From: Comamonas testosteroni TK102
GTDB lineage: Bacteria; Pseudomonadota; Gammaproteobacteria; Burkholderiales; Burkholderiaceae_C
Reading direction: 5' to 3'
Length of the DNA: 64,000 bases
Assembly: GCF_000739375.1 (NCBI RefSeq)
Contig: NZ_CP006704.1
Coordinates: 3,596,001 to 3,660,000 of the forward strand
Positions 45,539 to 55,402 of the stretch are shown piece by piece. The position numbers were made by a program, and so were the translations under genes. The stretch's first letter is position 1. Each line of letters opens with the position of its first letter. Under the pieces are notes generated by a model. It saw nothing but the letters and a program-made list of their open reading frames with translations, did no database searches and was not told the DNA's origin.

Positions 45539-47185
45539 ATGAAAACTGCATCCCCCGGCTTCGCCCCCAAACGCGTTGCCTATGCCGCTGCCACACTCTT
45601 CCTCAGCACTGCCGTGCTGGTGGCATGCGGAGGCTCCGACGATTCTGATCCTCCCCCCACCACGCCCCAGCCACCGGTCGTACAAGGCCGCTGGACCACG
45701 GGTGACCTGCATGTGCACACCATGCAGTCCGACGATGCGCAGCAAGTAAACACCTTGGACAAAGTGCTGGCCTCCGCTTTTGACCGCTTTGGTCTGGACT
45801 GGGCTACGCTGTCCGATCATCTGCGCCTGAGCAGTTGGGACAATGACGGCAACCGTCTGAATCCGCAGATTCCGATGTCGGAAGCCATGGCCAAATTCCA
45901 GGTGCCGCGCATCAAGGAACTCCAGGCCCAGGGCAAGTACGCCGACAAGGTGATCTTCTCGTCCTTTGAATGGGATATGCCTTCGCACGACCACGGCAAC
46001 GTCGGCATCTTGACCGACAACCCCATGTCGGCAGGTGCGCTCAAGGCCGCCAGCCAGTTCGAGTATCTGTTCACCAACCGCGACGCGGCATTGTTCAAGC
46101 CCGAAGATGTGGCGGTCTGGGGCCCCAAGGCCGGCACCGGCTACAACACCCATGCCGAAGCCATGGCCGCCATTGCCTGGCTCAAGCAGAACTACCCCAG
46201 CACAAGCTATCTGCAGATCAACCACCCATCTCGCAACCCTGGCAAATACACGATTGCCCAACTGCGTGAGATGAATGATCTGGCCCCCAATATTGTCTTT
46301 ACCCTCGAAGGCATGGTGGGCAACCAGATGGAGCCGGACCGCGGTGGCTACACCAGCGACTACATCGAAGCCAATCTGCCTTCGCGCACCTATGGCGGCG
46401 TGGACTATATGGTGGCCAAGCTCGGAGGGACCTGGGATGCGCTGCTGTCCGAAGGACGCCGCATCTGGAACGTGGCCGACTCCGACTACCACTTCACCAT
46501 GTCGCAAGGCAAATACAGCAGCGGCTACGCGCCGGGCGAATATGCCAGGAACTACCTGTGGGGCGACGTCAAGGACCCGCAATCGCTGCTGGCCACGCTG
46601 CGCACCGGCAAGCTGTTTGCCGTGTATGGCGATCTGATCAATGCGCTGGACTTCAAGGTGAAGAGCGCCAGGGCCACGGGCGAAATGGGCTCCGAAGTAG
46701 CGGCACAAAGCGGCGAAGACCTGAGCATCACCATCCGCTTCAAGAGCCCTGATCGCAACAATTTCGAATACCAGCTGGGCAGCGGGCTGTATGCCAACGT
46801 CAAGCCCATGGTGGACCATATCGACCTGATCGCGGGCAATGTCACCGGCCGCAAGACCCCGGGCACGTCTGGCTACGATGAAGCCACCAGCCCATCGACC
46901 CGTGTGCTCAAGCGCTTTACCCGTGCGGACTGGACGCTCGACTCCGAGGGCTACTACACCGTGACCACCACGGTCAAAGCCACTGGCGACCAGTACTTCC
47001 GTCTGCGCGGCACCAACCTGGGCACCGATGTGGCCGGAGAGACAGCGAATGGCGAACCGCTGCCCGATCTGAAGACCGATGACGGCACCGACCATGTGGC
47101 GCGCTTCAACAAGATCAATGCACGCAACTACGGCGACCTGTGGTTCTATTCGAATCCGGTGTTTGTGAAGACGGCAGCCCAGTAA
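45539..47185 (+). CDS. Secreted PHP-domain lipoprotein
   Basis: A 548-residue protein. A lipoprotein signal ends in LVACGG (lipobox Cys near residue 30). A Pro-rich linker follows and then a PHP-type metal-dependent phosphoesterase fold: GDLHVHTMQSDD, ATLSDHL, SYLQINHPSR and VADSDYHF. The C-terminal part is beta-rich and of unknown fold. PHP enzymes hydrolyse phosphate esters with a multi-metal centre; the substrate here is unknown. It sits between two siderophore-signalling operons and is divergent from the first. Confidence 0.88.
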   Translation: MKTASPGFAPKRVAYAAATLFLSTAVLVACGGSDDSDPPPTTPQPPVVQGRWTTGDLHVHTMQSDDAQQVNTLDKVLASAFDRFGLDWATLSDHLRLSSWDNDGNRLNPQIPMSEAMAKFQVPRIKELQAQGKYADKVIFSSFEWDMPSHDHGNVGILTDNPMSAGALKAASQFEYLFTNRDAALFKPEDVAVWGPKAGTGYNTHAEAMAAIAWLKQNYPSTSYLQINHPSRNPGKYTIAQLREMNDLAPNIVFTLEGMVGNQMEPDRGGYTSDYIEANLPSRTYGGVDYMVAKLGGTWDALLSEGRRIWNVADSDYHFTMSQGKYSSGYAPGEYARNYLWGDVKDPQSLLATLRTGKLFAVYGDLINALDFKVKSARATGEMGSEVAAQSGEDLSITIRFKSPDRNNFEYQLGSGLYANVKPMVDHIDLIAGNVTGRKTPGTSGYDEATSPSTRVLKRFTRADWTLDSEGYYTVTTTVKATGDQYFRLRGTNLGTDVAGETANGEPLPDLKTDDGTDHVARFNKINARNYGDLWFYSNPVFVKTAAQ

Positions 47186-47206
47186 TTTCTGCACTGTCCC
47201 CTGAAC

Positions 47207-47232
47207 TGCCCGGCTCACTGCCGGGCATTTTT
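47207..47232 (+). terminator. Terminator of the PHP lipoprotein gene
   Basis: TGCCCGG and CCGGGCA form a 7-bp stem around CTCACTG, followed by a T tract. It lies 21 bases past the stop codon. Confidence 0.92.
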
Positions 47233-47474
47233 GTTCCACGAACTGGTGCCGCGGCAGAGTGCTGCGCCTCATCCGTCCCGGGAATCGCAGCAATTCCGGG
47301 TGACCGCCTTTTTGCATGTCTGGACTTGGTGCAATAGACCCTTAGCAGCCATGCGCGAAGTTCATGCCGATGGCAGCTTCGCAGCAGACGCCGTCCTTTC
47401 CCCTCAGCTATTGCGATGACTGGCCTACGCTTCTTGGCAGAGTCGATAGAGGTGCGCCTTCACCGCGGGACAAC

Positions 47475-48116
47475 TCACCTCCCCTCTGGCTGAGGGACGG
47501 TAAAGCTGAGCGTCGCCGTGTAGCGCACATCGTGATACTTCCTAGCGCCCACAGTCACCGCTGCATCATTGACGCGCGCCGATACCTCAAGCACATACAG
47601 GCCAGGGAAGGACGGCGTAAAGCTCACCGTACCATCCTTTGACGGAGCCAGTGAACGCCGCCACCCCTCCCCCGTTTCGACGTTCACCTGACTGGCGGCG
47701 ACGGGCCGTCCCTTGAACATCAATCGAAAGGTGTTTCCATCAGGGTGGGTCGGAACCAGTTCCAGGTCGTTCAGGGCCTGAATGCCCTGGCGACCGTAGC
47801 GGGCTTGATAGTAGGTAAGAACGCCATCATCGAACCCGGTAGCAGTGAAGCGCAGATCGCTGACGGGTTGGGGAACAACGAGATGGTTGATCGCAGCCTG
47901 CACTGGCAGTGCCTTGCCATCCGCTTGCATTGCCCTGGGCTCCAGCAAGGCAGGCCACTTTTCCAAAGGGCGGTGCAGCTCTCCCGCGTAGGCACGGACC
48001 TCCGCCCCTTCGGGCTGCACCCAGAGATACTCCGCTTGCGCCTTTGCCGAACACCCTAGGACGCTGCTGCTTAACAGGCACAGAGCCGTTCGATGGAATA
48101 CATCAGGTAAATGCAC
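47475..48116 (-). CDS. DUF4198 family periplasmic protein
   Basis: A 213-residue exported protein (signal to about residue 28). The core resembles DUF4198: AEYLWVQPEGAEVRAYAGELHRPL, then NTFRLMFKGRPVAASQVNVETGEGWRRSL, then GTVSFTPSFPGLYVLEVSARV. These proteins accompany TonB receptors and nickel, iron or heme uptake genes. It is downstream of receptor 2 on the same strand with a 395-base gap, so it is probably part of that uptake system. Confidence 0.85.
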   Translation of the reverse strand: MHLPDVFHRTALCLLSSSVLGCSAKAQAEYLWVQPEGAEVRAYAGELHRPLEKWPALLEPRAMQADGKALPVQAAINHLVVPQPVSDLRFTATGFDDGVLTYYQARYGRQGIQALNDLELVPTHPDGNTFRLMFKGRPVAASQVNVETGEGWRRSLAPSKDGTVSFTPSFPGLYVLEVSARVNDAAVTVGARKYHDVRYTATLSFTVPQPEGR

Positions 48117-48511
48117 TAGGTAATCCTTGTCCTCAAACTTGCATCCAATGCGCTCGGCCTATTGGCGCCGCTTGGATTTCTTCCAGCCCGACACCGGCCT
48201 GCAACCCAGACCCGGTGTCGAGCAGCACATCACAAAGGCTGGGCGGGCTACGACGATCAGGCCCTGCCTCCACTATCTGCTACCTGCTCGCATCAGATAG
48301 TGGCGATCAGCATCCGTGGCCGTTCGCACTGCATTCAGCGCGTGACGCCTTGCGGGGAACCGCTGGGCTTCCGTTGACGCGGATGAAGAACCGCACCGAA
48401 CCGACCCTAAGTCCGGTCCAGATATGCAGCCAGGCCCTGCTTCACCTTGGCGTCTGATCTGCCATCGAAGCTGGCTCAGGCCGTCCTCTGGATGACCTTG
48501 AATGTCGGCGT
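48117..48511. other. Intergenic region, nothing found
   Basis: 395 bases between receptor 2 and the DUF4198 gene hold no supported gene or clear site. Confidence 0.5.
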
Positions 48512-50926
48512 TCAAAAGTCATAACGCATCCCTACATTGACGCTGCGCGGAGCACCCCAGGTATAGAACAAGCCTGCCGCCGTAAAGTTGGTGAGACCGG
48601 CCATGTACTTCTTGTCCAGTGCATTGTTCACGTTCAGGCTGAACGACAGGTGCTTGTCGACTTGATAGCGCGCCATCAGGTCCAGCACCGCGTAACCCCT
48701 CTGCGACAAAGTGGCGGCGCTATTGCTCATAGACGTCTTGCCTTGCCAACGTGTGGCGGCTCCCACAGTCAGCCCACGCAAGAAGCCTGCGTCGAAACGA
48801 TAGGTCGTGCCCAGCTTGAACTGGTATTTGGGATATTGACTGGCGCTGGTGAGTGAGCTGCTTTGCTGCACCAGGCTGCCCTGTGCCTGCCAGCCGCGCG
48901 CAAGCTCGCCCGCCAACTCCAGCTCCCAGCCACGCCGCGTGGCAGAAGAGACCGCACGATAGGCCGTATTGCCTGCAGGAGTGAGATCACCACTTTCCTC
49001 TGCAGTGTTTTCCGTCTTCATCCAGAAATGCGCAATGCTGGCGTTCAAGCGCTTGTCGAAAAACTCCCCCTTGGCGCCGATCTCATAGGTATTGCCCTGT
49101 TCCGGTGCCAGTGTTGCACCCCGTGCATCCTGAGCCGTTTGCGGCTGGAAAATATTGGCATAGCTTGCGTACAGCGACATGTTCGGCTGCACCTCGTAGA
49201 CCAACCCGGCATAGGGGGTGATCACGCCGTTTTCCTTCATGTCATAGTTCCACCAGTAAGGTGTGATGTCACGCTCTTCAAACCGCGTAACGCGCAACCC
49301 CGTGATCATTTGCAGAGGATCCGCCAGCCGGAAGCGCCCCGCTGCATAGGCATAACGCTGCTTCTGACTGAACTTGTTGTTGCCGTAGTTCAAGACACTG
49401 AAGTCGGGCTGAGGCAGCACAGCGCCTCCTTGTGCCATGTTGATGCCGAGATTGCCCAGCGGCACCAGGTTCAACGCATTCAGCGGCAATTGCACATTGC
49501 TGTGAAAACGCGATACACCCGCACCTGCCAGGAGCTCATGCGAACGCCCCAACAGCTCGAATGTCCCCTTCACATCCAGATTGACGCTCCAGTTATCGGT
49601 CTCCATATTGCGCCATCGACCAAAGCTTGCGCGGTCCTGGTCGTAGAAGTAGCCAGCCTTCATATCGTCCATGGAGACGTTCTGATGTGAGAACTTGAGC
49701 GTGGCGGCCCAGTTATCCGCCAGTCTTTGCTCCAGGCTGCCGAAGATATTGAGGCCTTTTTGCGTATATCCCCCCCAGGGGGCGCCGGTGTTGAAAGAGC
49801 GTGGCAACCACGCCACCTCACCGCCTGTGCGCGTGTATCGCTGGATCGGTTGCGTGGTGCCAATGCCTTGCGCATCGCGTTCGCGATAGGTCATGCCAAG
49901 GTTGAGGACTGTGCCAGGGGCGATGTCCGCTTCAAGTGCCCCAAACAGCATCTTGCTGCGGCTCTTTTCATGGTCACGGAAACCACCGGCGTCCATGGCG
50001 GAGGCAACCAGACGCCCCCGAACCGTGCCCGCTTCGTTCAGTGGGCCGCTCACATCGGCCTGTGTTCGATAAGTATCCCAACTCCCCACATTGGCGCGCA
50101 CGCTGGCCTGAAATTCGCGGGTCGGTCGTTTGCGGATCATGTTGACCGTGGCGCCGTAGTCACCCTTGCCCACAACCAGACCGGATGAACCTTTGAGGAC
50201 CTCGATCCGGTCAATCTCCGCCATGTCGTCGAGCGAAAACATGGTGCTGGTCAGGTAATACCAGCCGCTGCTCAGTTGTGCCATGCCGTCGGTCTGCAGG
50301 TTGACCTTCGCCCCGCGCGCTTGAAAATCGGTAGCGTTGTTCTGCCTGTACACGGCGATGCCGGGTGTCTGCTCCATCACATCGGTCAGGGTCTCCAGCT
50401 TGAAGTCATCCATGCGCTGACGCGTCATCACGGTCACGGACTGAGGTGTCTCGCGCAGCGAGAGATTCAGTCCCGTTGCTGTCCTGCTGGGACCGGTCTG
50501 GGTGTAACTGCCCGTACCCTCGGTCACGCCGTCCCTCTCGAGCTGGGCAGTCACAGTGACGGTGGCCAGGGATGAGGAGTCATCGTTTGGCGCGATGGCT
50601 TTGATGACCAGGCCTCCTCCTTGGGGGACCGCGACCAGACCACTTCCGGCCAGCATCTGCTGCGCCGCCTGCCTGAGCGTGAGCGCTCCATGCACGGGAC
50701 GCGCTGTCTTGCCGGCTACCAGCGCGGGAGCAAACCCAATGGAAGTGCCAGAGGCTGCTGCCAGTTCGTTAAGTGCGCTCCCCAAGGGCTGGGAAGTGAT
50801 CGTGAAACTGATGTTTTTTGCATTCTCAGCCGCGGATTGCGCCTGCGCAATCACCGGAGAGAGGACGGCCAGGGCTGCGGCCAGAGCAAGAGGAGCGGGC
50901 TGAAAATGAGGCTGCGTGAAGCGCAT
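48512..50926 (-). CDS. TonB-dependent receptor with STN signalling domain (system 2)
   Basis: An 804-residue outer-membrane receptor. A signal peptide ends near residue 29 (VIAQAQ). An STN domain follows (about 35-110, ISFTITSQPLGSALNELAAASGTSIGFAPALV), then the plug (LRETPQSVTVMTRQRMDDFKL, IDRIEVLKGSSGLVVGKGDYGATVNMIRKRP) and a barrel ending in RYDF. It is of the same class as the receptor of system 1, but the two proteins are only distantly similar, so ligands probably differ. Confidence 0.95.
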   Translation of the reverse strand: MRFTQPHFQPAPLALAAALAVLSPVIAQAQSAAENAKNISFTITSQPLGSALNELAAASGTSIGFAPALVAGKTARPVHGALTLRQAAQQMLAGSGLVAVPQGGGLVIKAIAPNDDSSSLATVTVTAQLERDGVTEGTGSYTQTGPSRTATGLNLSLRETPQSVTVMTRQRMDDFKLETLTDVMEQTPGIAVYRQNNATDFQARGAKVNLQTDGMAQLSSGWYYLTSTMFSLDDMAEIDRIEVLKGSSGLVVGKGDYGATVNMIRKRPTREFQASVRANVGSWDTYRTQADVSGPLNEAGTVRGRLVASAMDAGGFRDHEKSRSKMLFGALEADIAPGTVLNLGMTYRERDAQGIGTTQPIQRYTRTGGEVAWLPRSFNTGAPWGGYTQKGLNIFGSLEQRLADNWAATLKFSHQNVSMDDMKAGYFYDQDRASFGRWRNMETDNWSVNLDVKGTFELLGRSHELLAGAGVSRFHSNVQLPLNALNLVPLGNLGINMAQGGAVLPQPDFSVLNYGNNKFSQKQRYAYAAGRFRLADPLQMITGLRVTRFEERDITPYWWNYDMKENGVITPYAGLVYEVQPNMSLYASYANIFQPQTAQDARGATLAPEQGNTYEIGAKGEFFDKRLNASIAHFWMKTENTAEESGDLTPAGNTAYRAVSSATRRGWELELAGELARGWQAQGSLVQQSSSLTSASQYPKYQFKLGTTYRFDAGFLRGLTVGAATRWQGKTSMSNSAATLSQRGYAVLDLMARYQVDKHLSFSLNVNNALDKKYMAGLTNFTAAGLFYTWGAPRSVNVGMRYDF

Positions 50927-51056
50927 GGAGAGGGATTCCGAACGTCGAGTAATGAATGAAAATAAGACTCACTACTCTTTAAGACGCATCAGATCACCAG
51001 AAATACACCCCTAGTCCGAAGAAAATTTGAAATTCCCGCATCGAGCCTGAAAGTGC

Positions 51057-52217
51057 TCAAGGCGCGCTGACGATTTCGGTCTTCCCAGATGGCTCGCTGA
51101 CCAGCTTCACAGGCAGGATCTGAGTCAGCATGCGCGCAAATTCCCCGGGTCTATCAATCTGGTAGCTGCCGCCGATGGTCATTGCAGCGACCGCCGGGTC
51201 GCGAATCTCCAGACCCGTAGACCCGTAGCGCTCCAGTTCAAACAATGCATCCGCCAAGGCGGTGTTATCAAAACGCACCAAGCCCTTGCGCCATAGGGCG
51301 ACACTGCCGGGAGCAACACCGGCCACCTGGCCTAATACGCCGTCCGATGACACCCTCAGGCCTTGCCCTGCCAGCAATTCGACATGCAGATCAGCCTTCT
51401 CGTTGGCGCTGCTGTAGGAACCGGCGACCTGCACACGGCCCTTCTCCACCGAAACATTGACCGCCCCGGCATCGGCCCCCTGGTTGCGATAGCGAACGGA
51501 AAACCGTGTCCCCAGCACCGTGACACGCGCAGGCCCAGCGAGAACATGGAATGGCTTCTTGGGATCGGCGGCAACCGAGAACATGATCTGCCCATCAGCA
51601 ATCCGCACTTCTCGGCGGTCGCGGTACATGGTGACCTGTGCCTGCGTGTCGGTGTCCATGGCGAGCTCGGTGCCATCTGGCAAGGTGACAAGCTTTTGCT
51701 GCCCCTTCTGCGCAACATAGCTGCTCTCGAATGTCGGCTGCAGCATCCATTGGTGCCATCCAATCCCTGCCGCAAAGAGCGCAGCACAACAGGCAGCGAC
51801 CAAGGCAGAGCGCGGCTGCATCCAGTTCAACAGCGCGCCTGCGCGCGCCCGTCCCTCCATCGCCTCCGGTTTCGCAGGCCCACCGGCAGACTGCGCAGAA
51901 GATCCACCACTGGCAATGGTTTCGCGCTCGAACGAGGACCGTGCTTTTGCAACCATGTCGGAAGGAGCAGAACGCAGCACCGCCATGTCTTGCGTCAGAC
52001 GACGAAATGCCGCGTCATGTGCCGCATCCTCAGCCAACCACTGACGCAGGGCTTCATGCTCGCTCTCGCTCAAGCCTTGCTCCCAGCGAGAGTGCCATTC
52101 GACGGCCGCCACCTCTACCGGATTCTGTCGACTGAAAAAATCCGCAAGCTCGCGCGCTTCCTCTGCCTCGTCAAAGGAGGCTGGCACTTTGCGCTGGGAT
52201 GCAAAAGAGTGACTCAT
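51057..52217 (-). CDS. FecR-type anti-sigma factor (system 2)
   Basis: A 386-residue protein. The N-terminal sigma-binding part reads VEWHSRWEQGLSESEHEALRQWLAEDAAHDAAFRRLTQ. One membrane segment follows (RSALVAACCAALFAAGIGWHQW), then the FecR domain (LPDGTELAMDTDTQAQVTM, RREVRIADGQIMFSVAADPKKPF, VLGTRFSVRY) and a C-terminal STN-like contact region (TALADALFELERYGSTGLEIRDPAVAAMTIGGSY). ATG 52217 is chosen. A GTG at 52301 would overlap the sigma stop codon by four bases (GTGA) and is a realistic alternative start. Confidence 0.92.
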   Translation of the reverse strand: MSHSFASQRKVPASFDEAEEARELADFFSRQNPVEVAAVEWHSRWEQGLSESEHEALRQWLAEDAAHDAAFRRLTQDMAVLRSAPSDMVAKARSSFERETIASGGSSAQSAGGPAKPEAMEGRARAGALLNWMQPRSALVAACCAALFAAGIGWHQWMLQPTFESSYVAQKGQQKLVTLPDGTELAMDTDTQAQVTMYRDRREVRIADGQIMFSVAADPKKPFHVLAGPARVTVLGTRFSVRYRNQGADAGAVNVSVEKGRVQVAGSYSSANEKADLHVELLAGQGLRVSSDGVLGQVAGVAPGSVALWRKGLVRFDNTALADALFELERYGSTGLEIRDPAVAAMTIGGSYQIDRPGEFARMLTQILPVKLVSEPSGKTEIVSAP

Positions 52218-52297
52218 CTTATGGATAGGGATGCGCGGGGCGCGGCAAGAATTCACCCTCGGCGAAGCAGCTACGCAAAACGAACGCAAATTTGCGA

Positions 52298-52795
52298 TCA
52301 CTCGACATTATCAAGTTCCATTCTGCGCGCAGCACATGCAAGTTTTCCACGGCTGATGTACTGATTCACCATGCTCAGCGACACTCCCAGACGCTCTGCG
52401 ATCTCCTTGTTGGGCAACTCATCGAAGATGTACATGCAGAAGGCATCACGACACCGAGGCGGCAGCCCCTCGATAGTGTCAAGATACGCTTGAATGCTCT
52501 GAGACGATGCATAGGCATGCTCGGGCTGCAGATGCAGAGGGCTCGCAGGCTGGTCCAGCTCCTCCAAGGAATCGATACTTTGATGCTGGCGCACCTCAGC
52601 CCGTCTATCCATATCGATTTTGGCGCGCAAGGCCACCTGTCTCAACAGTGCACCTGGCTCAAGAATGACCTGCCCCTTCTGCTGCATGGAAAGCACACGG
52701 GCATAGCTTTCCTGCGCCAAGTCGGCCGCAGTATCGCGGTCTCTCACTTTGCGCATGCAGAAATTCAACAGATCTCTGTAGTAGCGGGTCAGCAC
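52298..52795 (-). CDS. FecI-type ECF sigma factor (system 2)
   Basis: An ECF sigma factor of 165 residues from GTG 52795. Region 2: YYRDLLNFCMRKVRDRDTAADLAQESYARVL. Region 4: IEGLPPRCRDAFCMYIFDELPNKEIAERLGVSLSMVNQYISRGKLAC. No ATG lies upstream in a sensible place; the open frame continues to a TTG at 52879, so the start is uncertain. It lies directly upstream of the FecR gene. It would activate the receptor genes of system 2. Confidence 0.9.
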   Translation of the reverse strand: MLTRYYRDLLNFCMRKVRDRDTAADLAQESYARVLSMQQKGQVILEPGALLRQVALRAKIDMDRRAEVRQHQSIDSLEELDQPASPLHLQPEHAYASSQSIQAYLDTIEGLPPRCRDAFCMYIFDELPNKEIAERLGVSLSMVNQYISRGKLACAARRMELDNVE

Positions 52796-52908
52796 GATCC
52801 AAAAAGCCAGTAGCAATAAGTGAGGCCGAACATGCGCGGCGATAAGACAGCCTTGGAGCCCTGGCGCAAAGAGTTGCAATCAACTACACGGCAAAATTAT
52901 AGATTGCT

Positions 52909-52927
52909 AATGCGACTTATTCTCAAT
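52909..52927. promoter_or_regulatory. Possible Fur box upstream of system 2
   Basis: AATGCGACTTATTCTCAAT resembles a degenerate Fur box (AATGAGAAT-type half-sites), about 115 bases upstream of the sigma start. The right half is better than the left. Confidence 0.5.
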
Positions 52928-53231
52928 GAATCCATGCAATATGATGCGAGTCATAGGTACGGATCAGCCACGGCCCCATTCGACCCAGCGTTGACCGGCA
53001 TGTCTGTGACGACTGTCGACAGCAAGTAGCCAGAAACAGCCGTCAGGGTCGATGAGCAGAAATTCAGCCCATGGCCGAAAACTCCATCTCGCTTGCGAGT
53101 CCGAAATCAGGCGCAGGCTGAGGCAGCGCGCATGTCGAACGCTTGCTGGCCACCGCCTCCCCGCCAGGGGCCATGCCAGGCGGCTTGGAACGAATCACTG
53201 CTGATCATTTCAGCGTGAACTCGCTCGCGGC
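52928..53231. other. Intergenic region, nothing found
   Basis: 304 bases between the system 2 promoter and the Gre-like gene with no supported feature. Confidence 0.5.
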
Positions 53232-53729
53232 TTAGTGAACCCACAGCACCTCAAACTGCTGGCGGGTTGAAGTGATCTGTATCGACACCTCATCCCCTTC
53301 GCTCCTACCCAGCACCGCCCTGCCCAAAGGCGCTTTGCTGCTGATGACCTGAATGGGATCTGCGCCGTTGACCAGCTTCATATTCCCTCCATCCGGTCCG
53401 AGAAAGAACTGTTGTTGCTTGTCGTCTGAATCCACCAGACAGAACAGCGCGCCGAGCTGAATCCCTTTGCTGGCGTCGTAAGGTTGCGAGCGGAACTGGC
53501 GCCAATCAGCCATCGCCTGGCGGATGGCTTCTGCGCGACGAGCCTGGCCGGTAGCCAGGTAGGCAGCTTCGAGACCCAATGTGTCGTACTTGTTCTCGGC
53601 GATGTTTTCCTCATGAGTCGCCGTTTCATGAGCAGCCATAGCGGCCTTCTCGGCCTGCAGAAGGTCCTCCGCGAGCCGTTCCAGCACCTGCTGCTGCAAC
53701 AACAATTTATCCATAGCGAAAAGAGGCAT
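53232..53729 (-). CDS. GreA/GreB-type transcription elongation factor
   Basis: A 165-residue protein with a helical N-terminal coiled-coil half (LLLQQQVLERLAEDLLQAEKAAMAAHETATHEENIAENKYDTLGLEAAYLA) and a GreA/GreB C-terminal domain: PYDASKGIQLGALFCLVDSDDKQQQFFLGPDGGN, SSKAPLGRAVLGRSEGDEVSIQI. Gre factors help stalled RNA polymerase by cleaving backtracked RNA. The N-terminal half differs from the housekeeping GreA, whose acidic tip residues are not obvious here, so it may be a Gre-like regulator instead. The start is ATG 53729 or 53714. Confidence 0.85.
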   Translation of the reverse strand: MPLFAMDKLLLQQQVLERLAEDLLQAEKAAMAAHETATHEENIAENKYDTLGLEAAYLATGQARRAEAIRQAMADWRQFRSQPYDASKGIQLGALFCLVDSDDKQQQFFLGPDGGNMKLVNGADPIQVISSKAPLGRAVLGRSEGDEVSIQITSTRQQFEVLWVH

Positions 53730-54126
53730 CTCGAACAAGTTGAGGGGCCCCGATTATGAAGGGCCTGTTCACCGCTCGACGCTTCCCATTGGCTACGTCA
53801 GCGCCTGTTCACTGGCCGATAAGCCGCAATGCACCATAGGCCTCTTAGACTCTAAATTTATAGCTGGCTGCGCTTCTATATATTGATTTCAAATACATTT
53901 GATATTGAAATCAATGCTAGACATACGCAACCAGCTCCACTATTGATAGCTTTTGTCGATCTTCAGACCATGGCACGAGGCGCAAAACAACTTGCGGCAG
54001 GCTTCTTTTTGAACCGCTCTCAGTGCTGAATATTTGCCAATGCAGACAACAGATGGCGCTTGTGGTTGTGGGCCCCAAGGCATGATCCTGAGGCCCCATA
54101 TTCCACTTCCAGAGGCACGGCCGCAC
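53730..54126. other. Intergenic region, mostly AT-rich
   Basis: 397 bases without a convincing gene. A short minus-strand frame (53940-54167) has several Cys residues (KLFCASCHGL) but no start signal or domain; it is not annotated. Confidence 0.5.
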
Positions 54127-54576
54127 TCACGCTCCATCAGGGATGGTTGGCTCCACCAAGAGGGCAAGCAATTGCAGTGATTCCTGCCAGCCCAGATAGC
54201 AGGCCTGCTCTGGAATCATGTCGGGAACGCCTTCCTGCACCACATGCAGCTCGGTACCGCAAAAGACCTCCTTCAGATCGACGGTGGTGATCATCTCGCC
54301 GGGCAGATTGGCGTCCTCGAATCGATCGGTATGACGTATGCGCCTGCCCGGCACCAGTTCCAGAAACTCACCGCCAAAGCTGTTTTTGCTGTTGGCGGAA
54401 AAATTGATGAAGCTCATGCGGTAGCGGCCCCACACGCGTGCGTCAAATTCATGCACCTGCGCCGCGAAACCATGCGGAGGCAGCCACTTGACCATGGCCT
54501 CGGGGGTCGTGAAGGCCCGGTAGACGCGTTCGGGCGGAGCTTTGATCACACGGTGCAGTCGAATGGTCTGTGGCAT
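54127..54576 (-). CDS. SRPBCC (AHSA1-like) family protein
   Basis: A 149-residue START/Bet v1-like protein with the AHSA1 pattern: LHRVIKAPPERVYRAFTTPEAMVKWLPPHGF, then GGEFLELVPGRRIRHTDRFED and ELHVVQEGVPDMIPEQACYLGWQESLQLLALLVEP. The fold binds hydrophobic ligands in other members; function here is unknown. ATG 54576 is preceded by CAGGAGTCTCGC with a good GGAG. Confidence 0.92.
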   Translation of the reverse strand: MPQTIRLHRVIKAPPERVYRAFTTPEAMVKWLPPHGFAAQVHEFDARVWGRYRMSFINFSANSKNSFGGEFLELVPGRRIRHTDRFEDANLPGEMITTVDLKEVFCGTELHVVQEGVPDMIPEQACYLGWQESLQLLALLVEPTIPDGA

Positions 54577-54729
54577 GCGAGACTCCTGAGATAGAGGCCA
54601 GCAAGCTTAGCCCTCATCACCGCAGCTGGCTACCAGGCTTTCTTGGATGTATTCATCAGTCGCCTCTTCGGCACAACGCCATCACACCTATCCCGCGGAC
54701 AGGCCGCTTCGGCTCCGCACCCAAACCCC

Positions 54730-55200
54730 ATGCAAGATTCGCCGACATTAAGCAGATGGTTAACCATGGCGCGCGATGACGAAATCGTCGTCGATGCCAC
54801 CGACATCAACCACGAAGCATCGTCCAATCCATGGTGCTTTTCTCCAGACGATGAGGAGTCTCTGGGCATCAGCGCTGAAGCCCTTGCCGATTTCATCGGG
54901 CAGGTCGTGGCAGCCAGACAGGAGCAATTGGGTGGAAATGCACCCATGCTTTTCTATTGCTGGCATGAGGCACAGACCAGGCAGCTGCGCTTCAGCCTTG
55001 TATCCGCCGCGCATGGCCGGCTGCCTTTCGGCTGCGCCGTCGACCCCGCAGCGAAGCTTGCATCCATTGCCGCAGATATTGTCGAAAAGGACTGGCTCAA
55101 TGCCGAGTGGGGCCAGCCTGGGCCAGACCAGGCTGCGCCCGATGACCTCTGTGAGGAGCCGGCGTTGAGCTTGGCGGTGTTCGTCGCCCATCTGCCATAG
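54730..55200 (+). CDS. Hypothetical protein
   Basis: A 156-residue acidic soluble protein from ATG 54730; ATG 54766 is an alternative and neither has a clear ribosome site. It begins with many Asp and Glu residues (MARDDEIVVDATDINHE). Its middle part (APMLFYCWHEAQTRQLRFSLVSAAHGRLPFGCAV) looks like a compact sheet, but no domain is recognised. Codon use fits the neighbourhood. Confidence 0.6.
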   Translation: MQDSPTLSRWLTMARDDEIVVDATDINHEASSNPWCFSPDDEESLGISAEALADFIGQVVAARQEQLGGNAPMLFYCWHEAQTRQLRFSLVSAAHGRLPFGCAVDPAAKLASIAADIVEKDWLNAEWGQPGPDQAAPDDLCEEPALSLAVFVAHLP

Positions 55201-55402
55201 CCTGATCTTCAGGCGCATGTTCAGGCTCTTCGCAACCCGAGCCGCTGCCGATCTGCACACACAGCTGCCGGAATTCAGGCAGCGTTCCCCATACGGCCAG
55301 AGGCACGGAACATGGCACACTGTGGCGAACATCGGCGATTACCGCACCGCATTGCGCGTCGCCGCCTGTCGCAGCCCCATGACAACAGCCCGGGGAGTTC
55401 GT

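Noticed and set aside
53940..54167. Cys-containing short frame (ends KLFCASCHGL)
   Set aside because: No start signal, no family, and the first half is Trp/Gly noise.
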